Positions 1 through 4,951 of a stretch of DNA of 7,052 nucleotides are shown here, piece by piece. The stretch is from positions 1 through 7,052 of the forward strand of contig NYXM01000053.1 in NCBI GenBank assembly GCA_002685655.1. Reading direction: 5' to 3'. The first letter of the stretch is position 1. Each line of letters starts with the position of its first letter. A program made the position numbers and the translations under genes. Source of the DNA: Planctomycetaceae bacterium. GTDB lineage: Bacteria; Planctomycetota; Planctomycetia; Pirellulales; Pirellulaceae. Under the pieces are notes generated by a model. It did no database searches, had not been told where the DNA came from, and saw only the letters and a list, made by a program, of their open reading frames with translations.

Positions 1-243
1 AGTTCATCAGCAAACCGATCTTCACCTCGGCCAGTTTCATATAAGTCAACAGTTGTGCCTCGTGGATACGTTTGATCTCGTCCACACTCTTCAGTTCGAC
101 GATGAGTTCATTTTTCACGAGTACATCAAGTCGGTAGCCACAGTCCAGTCGGATTGGACTTCGATGGCACAACCGATCACGCGACTCGATAGATCGTCGA
201 ACTCCGTATCTTCGTGCTCTTCGTGTTCTTCGTGGTCCTCTAT
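1..243 (-). pseudogene. GxxExxY-family (PD-(D/E)XK superfamily) protein, frameshifted remnant, runs off left edge
   Basis: Two fragments of one protein lie in different minus-strand frames. The N-terminal part (243 down to about 155) reads a His/Glu-rich leader ([14 protein letters not shown]) and then [14 protein letters not shown], the typical opening of GxxExxY proteins. The C-terminal part (about 157 down to 1) reads [20 protein letters not shown] followed by [20 protein letters not shown], the family's conserved core, with the Asp and E-x-K of the PD-(D/E)XK fold. Between them, roughly 40-50 residues that normally include the name-giving GxxExxY motif are missing, and the frame changes at about 153-157. 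The N-terminal frame stops at TGA 115-117. No ATG, GTG or TTG starts the N-terminal frame: a TGA at 244-246 is followed by ATA and then GAG, so the start may also have decayed (ATG to ATA, inferred). The family's function is unproven; nuclease-like enzymes are suggested by fold. A sequencing error could explain the shift but not the missing segment. Confidence 0.85.
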
Positions 244-437
244 TCACGCCAACGTTTGGCACCTCCGTCAACTTCTTGTCGCGACCGATCGGACCAGCGC
301 TGATCGCCTTCACTCATCGCTGCAGCCGGGCAGCGTCACCAGATTGCTTGGAACTCTCGGCGTCATCGGCAACGTCTCGCGACCTCCGAGACTAACCGCC
401 GTTGTCCTGCAGCCAGAAGCCCTATGTAAGTACCAAA

Positions 438-494
438 CGGAAAAAGGGGATGAGTCCAATCTATTCATAATTGGACTCATCCCCTTTTCGGCAT
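438..494 (+). repeat. REP-like palindromic element, copy 1
   Basis: The element opens with CGGAAAAAGGGGATGAG and closes with CCCCTTTTCGGCAT. Its arms AAAAGGGGATGAGTCCAAT (442-460) and ATTGGACTCATCCCCTTTT (470-488) are perfect 19-bp inverted repeats around a 9-nt loop, CTATTCATA. The same unit recurs at 2984-3040 and 4783-4838 in the same orientation. The unequal flanks (CGGA before the left arm, CGGCAT after the right arm) give it polarity. This is the architecture of REP elements moved by RAYT transposases; calling it REP is inference from structure. A short T-run after the stem also makes it terminator-like. Confidence 0.9.
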
Positions 495-562
495 TCGTCT
501 GCTCGAACTACTATTCGCCGCCGGGGATTAGACGGCTTCGCGGCAAAACCATCGACGAACAC

Positions 563-591
563 TTGCCTTCTCGCTTGGCGACCCGCATACT
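563..591 (+). promoter_or_regulatory. Weak sigma70-like promoter candidate for the secreted protein gene
   Basis: TTGCCT (563-568) and CATACT (586-591) are separated by 17 bp, and each matches four of six consensus positions. It lies about 48 bp upstream of the chosen start at 639. Matches this weak arise often by chance, and planctomycete promoter consensus is poorly defined. Confidence 0.2.
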
Positions 592-627
592 GCTGTGACT
601 CGACTCGCTCGGATTACCCAATCATGA

Positions 628-634
628 GAGGTGG
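628..634 (+). promoter_or_regulatory. Ribosome binding site that decides the 639 start
   Basis: GAGG at 628-631, within AGAGGTGG, lies 7 nt upstream of ATG 639. This spacing favours 639 over the ATGs at 624, 645 and 654, and over a TTG at 471 inside the palindromic repeat. Confidence 0.6.
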
Positions 635-638
635 TGTC

Positions 639-1463
639 ATGCGCATGCGTTTAATGGTGAACATCATCTTCGCCACTCTGTGTTTCGCATGCGTCAACGT
701 CGTGGCCCAGGACAGCAACATGCGACTGGCTTCCTGGGAACGCGGCGTGTCTGTGCAGCCGATCAGCGAGCCCGACATGAGGGTGTACTTGTGGTTCTAT
801 GAGTGGCACATGTTCGACGCCGTGAACCGGGGCCAACACACGCGCGGAGCATGGAAGAATCGAATCACCATAAGAAAGGACGGAAAGCTGGCCACGGTCG
901 AGTCCAGCAATCCGGGGATCACGCTGGAAATCACTCCCGTACGGGACGGCGCCGAAATGAAGTTGACGATCGTCAATCGATCGCGTCACGAGTGGCCTCC
1001 ATTGGCGTCGATCATCGCCTGTTTCAATCCCGGGCCAGAGGCAACGCGCAACCGGCAGTTCGCGAACACCAACACTTGGTTTCACGCGGCCGATGGGCTT
1101 CAGCGACTGGCCATGCGCGCTCCCCGCGAGATCCATTACAACCACAAGCTACGAGCCGAGATTGATGCGGCCGCAGACAACGATGGGCGGCATGCCTGGA
1201 CGGCGAAGTGGCCCAAGTCTCAAGTAGACGCCATTGAAGGGTTGATCATTCGCGAATCGACCGACAACCGGTGGGTCACGGCGATCGCTTGGGAACGCTT
1301 CCTGTCAGCGCAGGGGCACAATCCGTGGGAATGCATGCACCTGAGTATCCATGTCGGGCCGCTCGCGAGAGACGCGACACGCGTGGTCCGCGGCAAGATC
1401 TACTTGCTCGAAGGATCAAAGGATGACGCGTTGTCCCGCTATCACGCTGACTTTCGGCGTTAA
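639..1463 (+). CDS. Secreted protein of unknown function (274 aa)
   Basis: I cannot assign a function. Starting at 639, residues 1-23 form a Sec-type signal peptide (basic MRMR, hydrophobic core, likely cleavage after VVA before QDS); no lipobox is evident, so the product is probably soluble and periplasmic or extracellular. The mature part is rich in predicted beta strands and aromatic residues: WFYEWHMFDAV (52-62), a DGAEMKLTIVNRS strand pair (103-115), IIACFNPGP (125-133), NTNTWFHAADG (143-153), then WVTAIAWERF (212-221), GHNPWECMHL (226-235) and a terminal RGKIYLLEGS strand (251-260). The motif set resembles, from memory, uncharacterised secreted proteins of planctomycetes; this is not verified. 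The open frame extends upstream to a TTG at 471, but that start lies inside a repeat and would put 56 residues before the signal peptide. A Tat aminotransferase gene follows on the same strand after 135 bp, so co-transcription is possible. Confidence 0.8.
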   Translation: MRMRLMVNIIFATLCFACVNVVAQDSNMRLASWERGVSVQPISEPDMRVYLWFYEWHMFDAVNRGQHTRGAWKNRITIRKDGKLATVESSNPGITLEITPVRDGAEMKLTIVNRSRHEWPPLASIIACFNPGPEATRNRQFANTNTWFHAADGLQRLAMRAPREIHYNHKLRAEIDAAADNDGRHAWTAKWPKSQVDAIEGLIIRESTDNRWVTAIAWERFLSAQGHNPWECMHLSIHVGPLARDATRVVRGKIYLLEGSKDDALSRYHADFRR

Positions 1464-1467
1464 GGCA

Positions 1468-1481
1468 CTCCGCGCGCGGAG
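1468..1481. repeat. 14-bp perfect palindrome after the secreted protein gene
   Basis: CTCCGCGCGCGGAG is self-complementary and begins 4 bp after the TAA stop. As RNA it could fold a 5-bp GC-rich stem with a CGCG loop. No T-run follows, so it is not a canonical intrinsic terminator; an operator or a simple 3'-end hairpin is equally possible. Confidence 0.4.
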
Positions 1482-1583
1482 GTCGACATGTGCGACGAAC
1501 CCGTGCTGCGGCACCTGACCGAGGAGACTCTTTGGTGTTAGCTGGCATCGTACACTAAGATATCCGGCTGCAGTGTCAATCTT

Positions 1584-1588
1584 GGAGG
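1584..1588 (+). promoter_or_regulatory. Ribosome binding site for the aminotransferase
   Basis: GGAGG ends 10 nt before ATG 1599. It supports that start, which also places the twin-arginine motif correctly near the N-terminus. Confidence 0.6.
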
Positions 1589-1598
1589 CATCAAGGCC

Positions 1599-2954
1599 AT
1601 GAAGCATCATCTCACACGACGTGCATTTATCCGAACAGCTGCTGCTGGCTCCGCCGCGGTGTCGTGGCTGCGCGCTCGCCGAACACCGACAGCGCTCGCA
1701 GCCGAGCCTGGCAAGCCGGCCCTGTTGGGAGGCCGACCGGTGTTCAAGGGAGCGTGGCCGCGGTGGCCCGAATGGCGTGAATCATGGGAGCCTGAGATTC
1801 TTAAGGTGCTGCGCAGCGGGCGATGGTACCGTGGCCACAGTGGCGGAAAAGTGCCTGAATTCGAAGCGGCCTACGCGCAACTTCTGGGCGCTAAGCGTTG
1901 TCTGGCCACAGCCAGCGGTACCACCGCTTTGATCACCAGCTTGCACGTCCTGGGCCTGGACGCCGGCGATGAAGTCATCGTTTCACCCTACACCTTCATC
2001 GCGACGTACAACGCTGTCTTGATGCACAAGGCCTTGCCAGTGTTCGCAGACACCGATCCGGAAACGCTAACCATGGATCCGGCGTCTATTGAGAGCCGGA
2101 TCACGAAGCGCACCCGAGCGATCCTACCTGTGCATATCTTTGGGATGCCCTGCGACATGGACGCCATCAATGCGATCGCCAAGAAGCACAAGCTCGCCGT
2201 CATCGAGGATGCTTGTCAGGCTTGGTTGGCCGAGTACAAGGGACGCATGTGCGGCACACTCGCCGATCTAGGCTGTTTCAGCTTCCAAAACTCCAAGCAT
2301 ATTACGTCGGGGGAAGGGGGCGCCATTACCGGCAATAACGAGAATCTTCTCGACCGCTGCAACTCCTTCCACAACTGTGGCCGAGCTGCAGGAAGCTTTC
2401 ATGGCCAAGGCTATTTCACGCGTGGTAGCAACTACCGGATGCAGCACTTCCAAGCCGCGATGCTCCTGCAACAGTTGGACAAGTTGGTAAAGGAGACCGA
2501 GGTTCGGCGCAAGAACGCCGACTATCTGAGCGCCAACCTCCAAGAAATTCGCGGCGTCACTCCCCCGCGCTTACCAAAAGATAGCCGTGCGGTGTGGCAT
2601 CTCTATCCATTGCGATACGATGCGACGCAGTTCAGCGGACTCCCGCGCGCCGCGTTCATGCGTGCGCTCCGCGCCGAAGGGGTGCCGTGCAGCGGCGTCT
2701 ATCACGAGCAGTATTACGACGGCCTGTTAGATGAGGCGATCAAGTCGCACGGCTTCCAGCGTCTGTTTAGCAGAGAGCGGCTGAAGGCCTATCGTTCCAG
2801 CCTTCAGGAATTGACCGGAAACCAGCTAGTTTGTTCGACGACCGTTGGGCTCCCCCAGAACCTGCTGTTGGGCCAACGTCGTGAACTGGAGCAGGTCATC
2901 GAGGCGATCCGAAAGATTCAGGCGCATAGCGGAGAGCTTGCGAGGGTGGCGTGA
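1599..2954 (+). CDS. DegT/DnrJ/EryC1/StrS-family PLP aminotransferase with Tat signal (451 aa)
   Basis: This family transfers amino groups to keto-sugars using pyridoxal phosphate, usually for nucleotide-sugar or surface-glycan synthesis. Residues 1-35 form a twin-arginine signal (TRRAFIRTAAAGSAAV, then a cleavage-like ALAAE), predicting export of the folded holoenzyme. The catalytic domain follows from about residue 40. SGTTA (106-110) fits the PLP phosphate-binding loop, VIEDACQA (201-208) carries the Asp (D204) that contacts the pyridine nitrogen, and FSFQNSKHITSGEGGA (227-242) carries the Schiff-base lysine K233. NYRMQHFQAAML (278-289) is the conserved family segment after the active site. 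Length minus the leader fits the family. All expected catalytic residues are present, so the enzyme should be active. Sugar nucleotides are cytoplasmic, so an exported member is odd and its substrate is unknown. It may share a transcript with the secreted protein upstream; the sulfatase downstream is convergent. Confidence 0.92.
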   Translation: MKHHLTRRAFIRTAAAGSAAVSWLRARRTPTALAAEPGKPALLGGRPVFKGAWPRWPEWRESWEPEILKVLRSGRWYRGHSGGKVPEFEAAYAQLLGAKRCLATASGTTALITSLHVLGLDAGDEVIVSPYTFIATYNAVLMHKALPVFADTDPETLTMDPASIESRITKRTRAILPVHIFGMPCDMDAINAIAKKHKLAVIEDACQAWLAEYKGRMCGTLADLGCFSFQNSKHITSGEGGAITGNNENLLDRCNSFHNCGRAAGSFHGQGYFTRGSNYRMQHFQAAMLLQQLDKLVKETEVRRKNADYLSANLQEIRGVTPPRLPKDSRAVWHLYPLRYDATQFSGLPRAAFMRALRAEGVPCSGVYHEQYYDGLLDEAIKSHGFQRLFSRERLKAYRSSLQELTGNQLVCSTTVGLPQNLLLGQRRELEQVIEAIRKIQAHSGELARVA

Positions 2955-2983
2955 CTTGAGACCTTCACGAGCGGAAGCGCGAG

Positions 2984-3040
2984 CGGAAAAAGGGGATGAG
3001 TCCAGTTTATTCGTAATCGGACTCATCCCCTTTTCGGCAT
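2984..3040 (+). repeat. REP-like palindromic element, copy 2, between convergent genes
   Basis: Arms AAAAGGGGATGAGTCC (2988-3003) and GGACTCATCCCCTTTT (3019-3034) are perfect 16-bp inverted repeats. Inward, an A/C mismatch and a G-T wobble break the extension seen in copies 1 and 3; the loop TTATTCGTA matches copy 3. It starts 29 bp after the aminotransferase stop and ends 59 bp before the sulfatase stop. The A-run before and T-run after the stem would give a terminator-like hairpin on both strands. A 9-bp direct repeat CGAGCGGAA (2968-2976, 2980-2988) overlaps its left edge. Confidence 0.9.
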
Positions 3041-3041
3041 C

Positions 3042-3057
3042 TGTGGGTACGCCCACA
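3042..3057. repeat. Short hairpin TGTGGG-TACG-CCCACA next to copy 2
   Basis: A perfect 6-bp stem closes a TACG loop on the plus strand, one base after the palindromic element. The loop belongs to the UNCG tetraloop class, although the closing pair is G-C rather than the favoured C-G. No T-run follows on either strand. It may add to termination or mRNA 3'-end protection between the convergent genes. Confidence 0.4.
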
Positions 3058-3099
3058 AAGTCCCTTGCCCGAAGAAGAACGAAAGAAGAATATAGATAA

Positions 3100-4596
3100 C
3101 TAACGCTTGCGTTTTTTTCTTTTCTCAGTGGCGTTGCCCGGCAATTGTGAATTTGCGATCACGACTTCGCGGATTTGTTCCTGCAACTCCATTTCGAGCT
3201 GAGCGATTGAGTCTTTGTATTCCGGTTTGCCTGCCACATTGTGGCGCTGGTCAGGATCGATTTTGCGATCAAACAGTTCGGCCGGGTGGTTTGCGATCTT
3301 GAAGTACGTGTACCGCCTTGTTCGAATGCCATAGTGCGGCGGCGCGCCCCAGTAGGTGTAGAATTGGCTTTGGCGCCAATCGGATGGTGTGCTCCCTTTC
3401 AGCAGCGGTTTCATACTGCTTCCCTGCATTGCTTTGGGGATTTCAACACCGGCAAGGTCGAGCAATGTCGGTGCGATATCGACGTTGATGCACAGGTCCT
3501 TGTTCACTGAGCCGGGTTTGATCAGTTTCGGATAACGAATGATGAAAGGCATCAGCATCGATGTGTCGAGGATCAAGCGTTTGTCGTAGAAGCCGTGCTG
3601 TCCCAACCAGTAGCCCTGATCGGATGTGTAGATGACGATGGTGTTGTCGGTTAGCTTCTCCGCGTCGAGATAATCGAGCACGCGCTTGAGGTTGTCGTCA
3701 TTGCCCATAACGCAGCGAATGTATTTGTGAATCTGATGCTGATAGGCGACGCGGATTTTGTCTTTGTCGCTGTTTGGGTCGTGCTTCCACATTTGGTTGG
3801 GAGCCGTGTCCTTGAGGTGGCGGAAGTAGTAAGCACCGCCGCCTTGACTCGAATCGGCGTGGAGCATGTGGAACTTGGTTCGCGCGAGGAATTCCTTCTT
3901 CAGATTTGAATCGCTGTTGCGGACATCTTCATAAAGCGTCGGAGGTTCGGGGATGGTGACGTCGGCCAGCTGGTCGTTATAGCGTTCCGCATGACCGTAG
4001 TCATGGTGCGGCGCCTTGAACTGAAGGCTTAACAGAAACGGCCTGTCCCTGTCGCGCGTCTTCAGCCACTCGATGGCGATGTCGGTGTAGACGTCGGTCG
4101 AATATCCTTCGCGTTTCCACGTACCTTCAGAACCGTTAAACGTCGGATTGAAATACTTGCCCTGACCCTTGACTACCATGTACTTGTCGTAGCCCTTGGG
4201 CTTGCTTTTCAGGTGCCATTTGCCGACAAGCCATGTCTGGTATCCAGCGTTCTGCAATTCGACCGGATATTGCGGCGACGAATCGTTGATGCTGCCGTTC
4301 AGACCGAGTACGCCGTTCTTGTGGCTGTATTGCCCGGTCAGGAGCGACGCGCGGCTGGGCGAGCAGATCGAATTGGCGCAGGCGAAGTTGTCGAATCGCA
4401 TGCCTTCTTTGGCGAGGCGATCGATGGCGTGTGTTTGGGCGAAGTCTTTCAGGTAGGTGCCGTAGGCCGATATCGCCTCGAACGCGTGGTCGTCCACGAA
4501 GACCACGACGATGTTCGGTTTGCTGTGCTGGTCGGCGAACGCAGCAGTTGTGATCAACAGTGCGAGGACTAGTGAGGTGATCTGTTTGCTCATCAT
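3100..4596 (-). CDS. Exported S1-family (type I) sulfatase (498 aa)
   Basis: The enzyme hydrolyses sulfate esters, probably on a sulfated polysaccharide or glycan, in the periplasm or outside the cell. Residues 1-21 are a Sec signal (hydrophobic LVLALLITTAAFA, cleavage before DQ). VFVDDH (32-37) supplies metal-binding Asp residues. CSPSR (78-82) is the sulfatase signature whose Cys78 is converted to formylglycine, so a maturase is needed elsewhere. GKWHLK (125-130), APHH (195-198), YTSDQG (323-328, with D326/Q327) and the H334/K339 region complete the active site. The layout resembles N-acetylglucosamine-6-sulfatase or mucin-desulfating enzymes (SulfAtlas S1_11-like), but that substrate is inferred. 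The protein ends in an unusual basic tail (EKRKKRKR). Tandem ATGs at 4596 and 4593 compete: AAGG is 4 nt from the first and 7 nt from the second, which slightly favours 4593. It is convergent with the aminotransferase and divergent from the LamG gene. Confidence 0.95.
   Translation of the reverse strand: MMSKQITSLVLALLITTAAFADQHSKPNIVVVFVDDHAFEAISAYGTYLKDFAQTHAIDRLAKEGMRFDNFACANSICSPSRASLLTGQYSHKNGVLGLNGSINDSSPQYPVELQNAGYQTWLVGKWHLKSKPKGYDKYMVVKGQGKYFNPTFNGSEGTWKREGYSTDVYTDIAIEWLKTRDRDRPFLLSLQFKAPHHDYGHAERYNDQLADVTIPEPPTLYEDVRNSDSNLKKEFLARTKFHMLHADSSQGGGAYYFRHLKDTAPNQMWKHDPNSDKDKIRVAYQHQIHKYIRCVMGNDDNLKRVLDYLDAEKLTDNTIVIYTSDQGYWLGQHGFYDKRLILDTSMLMPFIIRYPKLIKPGSVNKDLCINVDIAPTLLDLAGVEIPKAMQGSSMKPLLKGSTPSDWRQSQFYTYWGAPPHYGIRTRRYTYFKIANHPAELFDRKIDPDQRHNVAGKPEYKDSIAQLEMELQEQIREVVIANSQLPGNATEKRKKRKR
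3102..3118 (+). terminator. Weak plus-strand terminator candidate overlapping the sulfatase 3' end
   Basis: AACG-CTTG-CGTT forms a 4-bp stem with a CUUG tetraloop and runs straight into T residues (TTTTT, then CTTTT). It could end transcripts from the aminotransferase that read through copy 2. The stem is short and AT-rich outside, and the T-run is also the complement of Lys codons in the sulfatase tail, so chance is a real alternative. Confidence 0.22.
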
Positions 4597-4644
4597 TGAA
4601 CCTTGTACTGCTTTCTCAAGCGGGTGAGTTCTGTCTTGAGTGCT

Positions 4645-4650
4645 ATCATA
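4645..4650 (-). promoter_or_regulatory. Candidate -10 box for the sulfatase
   Basis: On the minus strand TATGAT (five of six matches) lies about 48 bp upstream of the sulfatase start. The best upstream partner, TTGCTA, is 20 bp away, longer than usual, so only the -10 is reasonably supported. Confidence 0.3.
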
Positions 4651-4782
4651 GCGATTGACCGTCCATCATGTAGCAAGCGCACGCAAACTGCTCCGATCCG
4701 ATACACCTCCTGCACTGGGGTCGATGAGACGTTGGGCTCTCCACCTTCCCGTTGCGCCCCATCATTGAGATGCGTCTGCGAA

Positions 4783-4838
4783 CGGAAGAAGGGGATGAGT
4801 CCAATTTATTCGTAATTGGACTCATCCCCTTTTCGCCA
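4783..4838 (+). repeat. REP-like palindromic element, copy 3, between divergent genes
   Basis: Arms AAGGGGATGAGTCCAAT (4789-4805) and ATTGGACTCATCCCCTT (4815-4831) are perfect 17-bp inverted repeats around TTATTCGTA. The left outer end reads GGAAGAAGGGG instead of GGAAAAAGGGG, which breaks outer pairing, and the right flank reads CGCCAT instead of CGGCAT. It ends 31 bp before the -35 box of the LamG gene, so here it sits upstream of both flanking genes rather than at their ends. Confidence 0.9.
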
Positions 4839-4847
4839 TTTCCAAAG

Positions 4848-4861
4848 CGCGATCGATCGCG
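4848..4861. promoter_or_regulatory. 14-bp palindrome upstream of the LamG gene promoter (operator-like)
   Basis: CGCGATCGATCGCG is perfectly self-complementary and ends 8 bp before the proposed -35 box. Position and symmetry suit a dimeric DNA-binding protein. It could also be an incidental methylation-site cluster, since it contains two GATC sites. Confidence 0.3.
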
Positions 4862-4869
4862 ATTCATGC

Positions 4870-4898
4870 TTGGCTTGCTCACCCCCTCAGGCTATGAT
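4870..4898 (+). promoter_or_regulatory. Sigma70-like promoter of the LamG-WD40 gene
   Basis: TTGGCT (4870-4875, four of six matches) and TATGAT (4893-4898, five of six) are separated by exactly 17 bp. Transcription would start near 4905, giving a leader of about 47 nt with a strong ribosome binding site. It is the best promoter match I found in the window. Confidence 0.5.
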
Positions 4899-4939
4899 GA
4901 CTGGACCGCCATGCGCCCGTCCCTTCGCCCCTCCTGGGG

Positions 4940-4944
4940 AGGAG
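4940..4944 (+). promoter_or_regulatory. Strong ribosome binding site, possibly self-sequestered
   Basis: AGGAG lies 7 nt before ATG 4952 and fixes that start; an ATG at 4911 is out of frame. The preceding CTCCT (4931-4935) is its exact complement across a GGGG loop, so a 5-bp hairpin could hide the site. The stem is short and GGAG complements are common, so regulation is speculative. Confidence 0.6.
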
Positions 4945-4951
4945 TCTCGAC

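Larger units (their letters stand above)
244..638. other. Intergenic region between the GxxExxY remnant and the secreted protein gene
   Basis: This gap of nearly 400 bp separates two divergently oriented genes. I see no convincing gene in it. It holds one copy of the palindromic repeat (438-494), a weak promoter-like pair near 563-591, and a small 5-bp inverted repeat GCCAA-CGT-TTGGC at 248-260 just upstream of the remnant. The stretch 261-437 shows nothing I recognise; a 25-codon minus-strand frame at 240-317 is too short to support. Confidence 0.6.
4597..4951. other. Divergent intergenic region, sulfatase / LamG-WD40 gene
   Basis: This 355-bp gap must hold promoters for both flanking genes. 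From the sulfatase side it contains a -10-like box (4645-4650, minus), palindromic element copy 3 (4783-4838), a 14-bp palindrome (4848-4861), a good plus-strand promoter (4870-4898) and a strong ribosome binding site (4940-4944). The stretch 4660-4780 shows nothing I recognise. Short frames crossing the gap read through the repeat and lack family features. Confidence 0.65.

Noticed and set aside
240..317. 25-codon minus-strand frame just upstream of the GxxExxY remnant
   Set aside because: Too short, with no clear ribosome binding site and no recognisable features.
53..598. Plus-strand open frame of 181 codons
   Set aside because: It runs antisense through the GxxExxY remnant and across repeat copy 1, and its peptide is low-complexity Ser/Cys from the complement of the His/Glu repeat codons.
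471..638. Upstream extension of the secreted protein gene from a TTG at 471
   Set aside because: The start lies inside repeat copy 1 and would place 56 residues before an otherwise normal signal peptide; a good ribosome binding site supports 639.
1532..1560. Promoter-like TTGGTG / TAAGAT pair upstream of the aminotransferase
   Set aside because: Spacing is 17 bp, but the boxes match only three and four of six positions, too weak to claim.
438..4838. Palindromic repeats as a CRISPR array
   Set aside because: Copies are kilobases apart, separated by genes, with no regular spacers.
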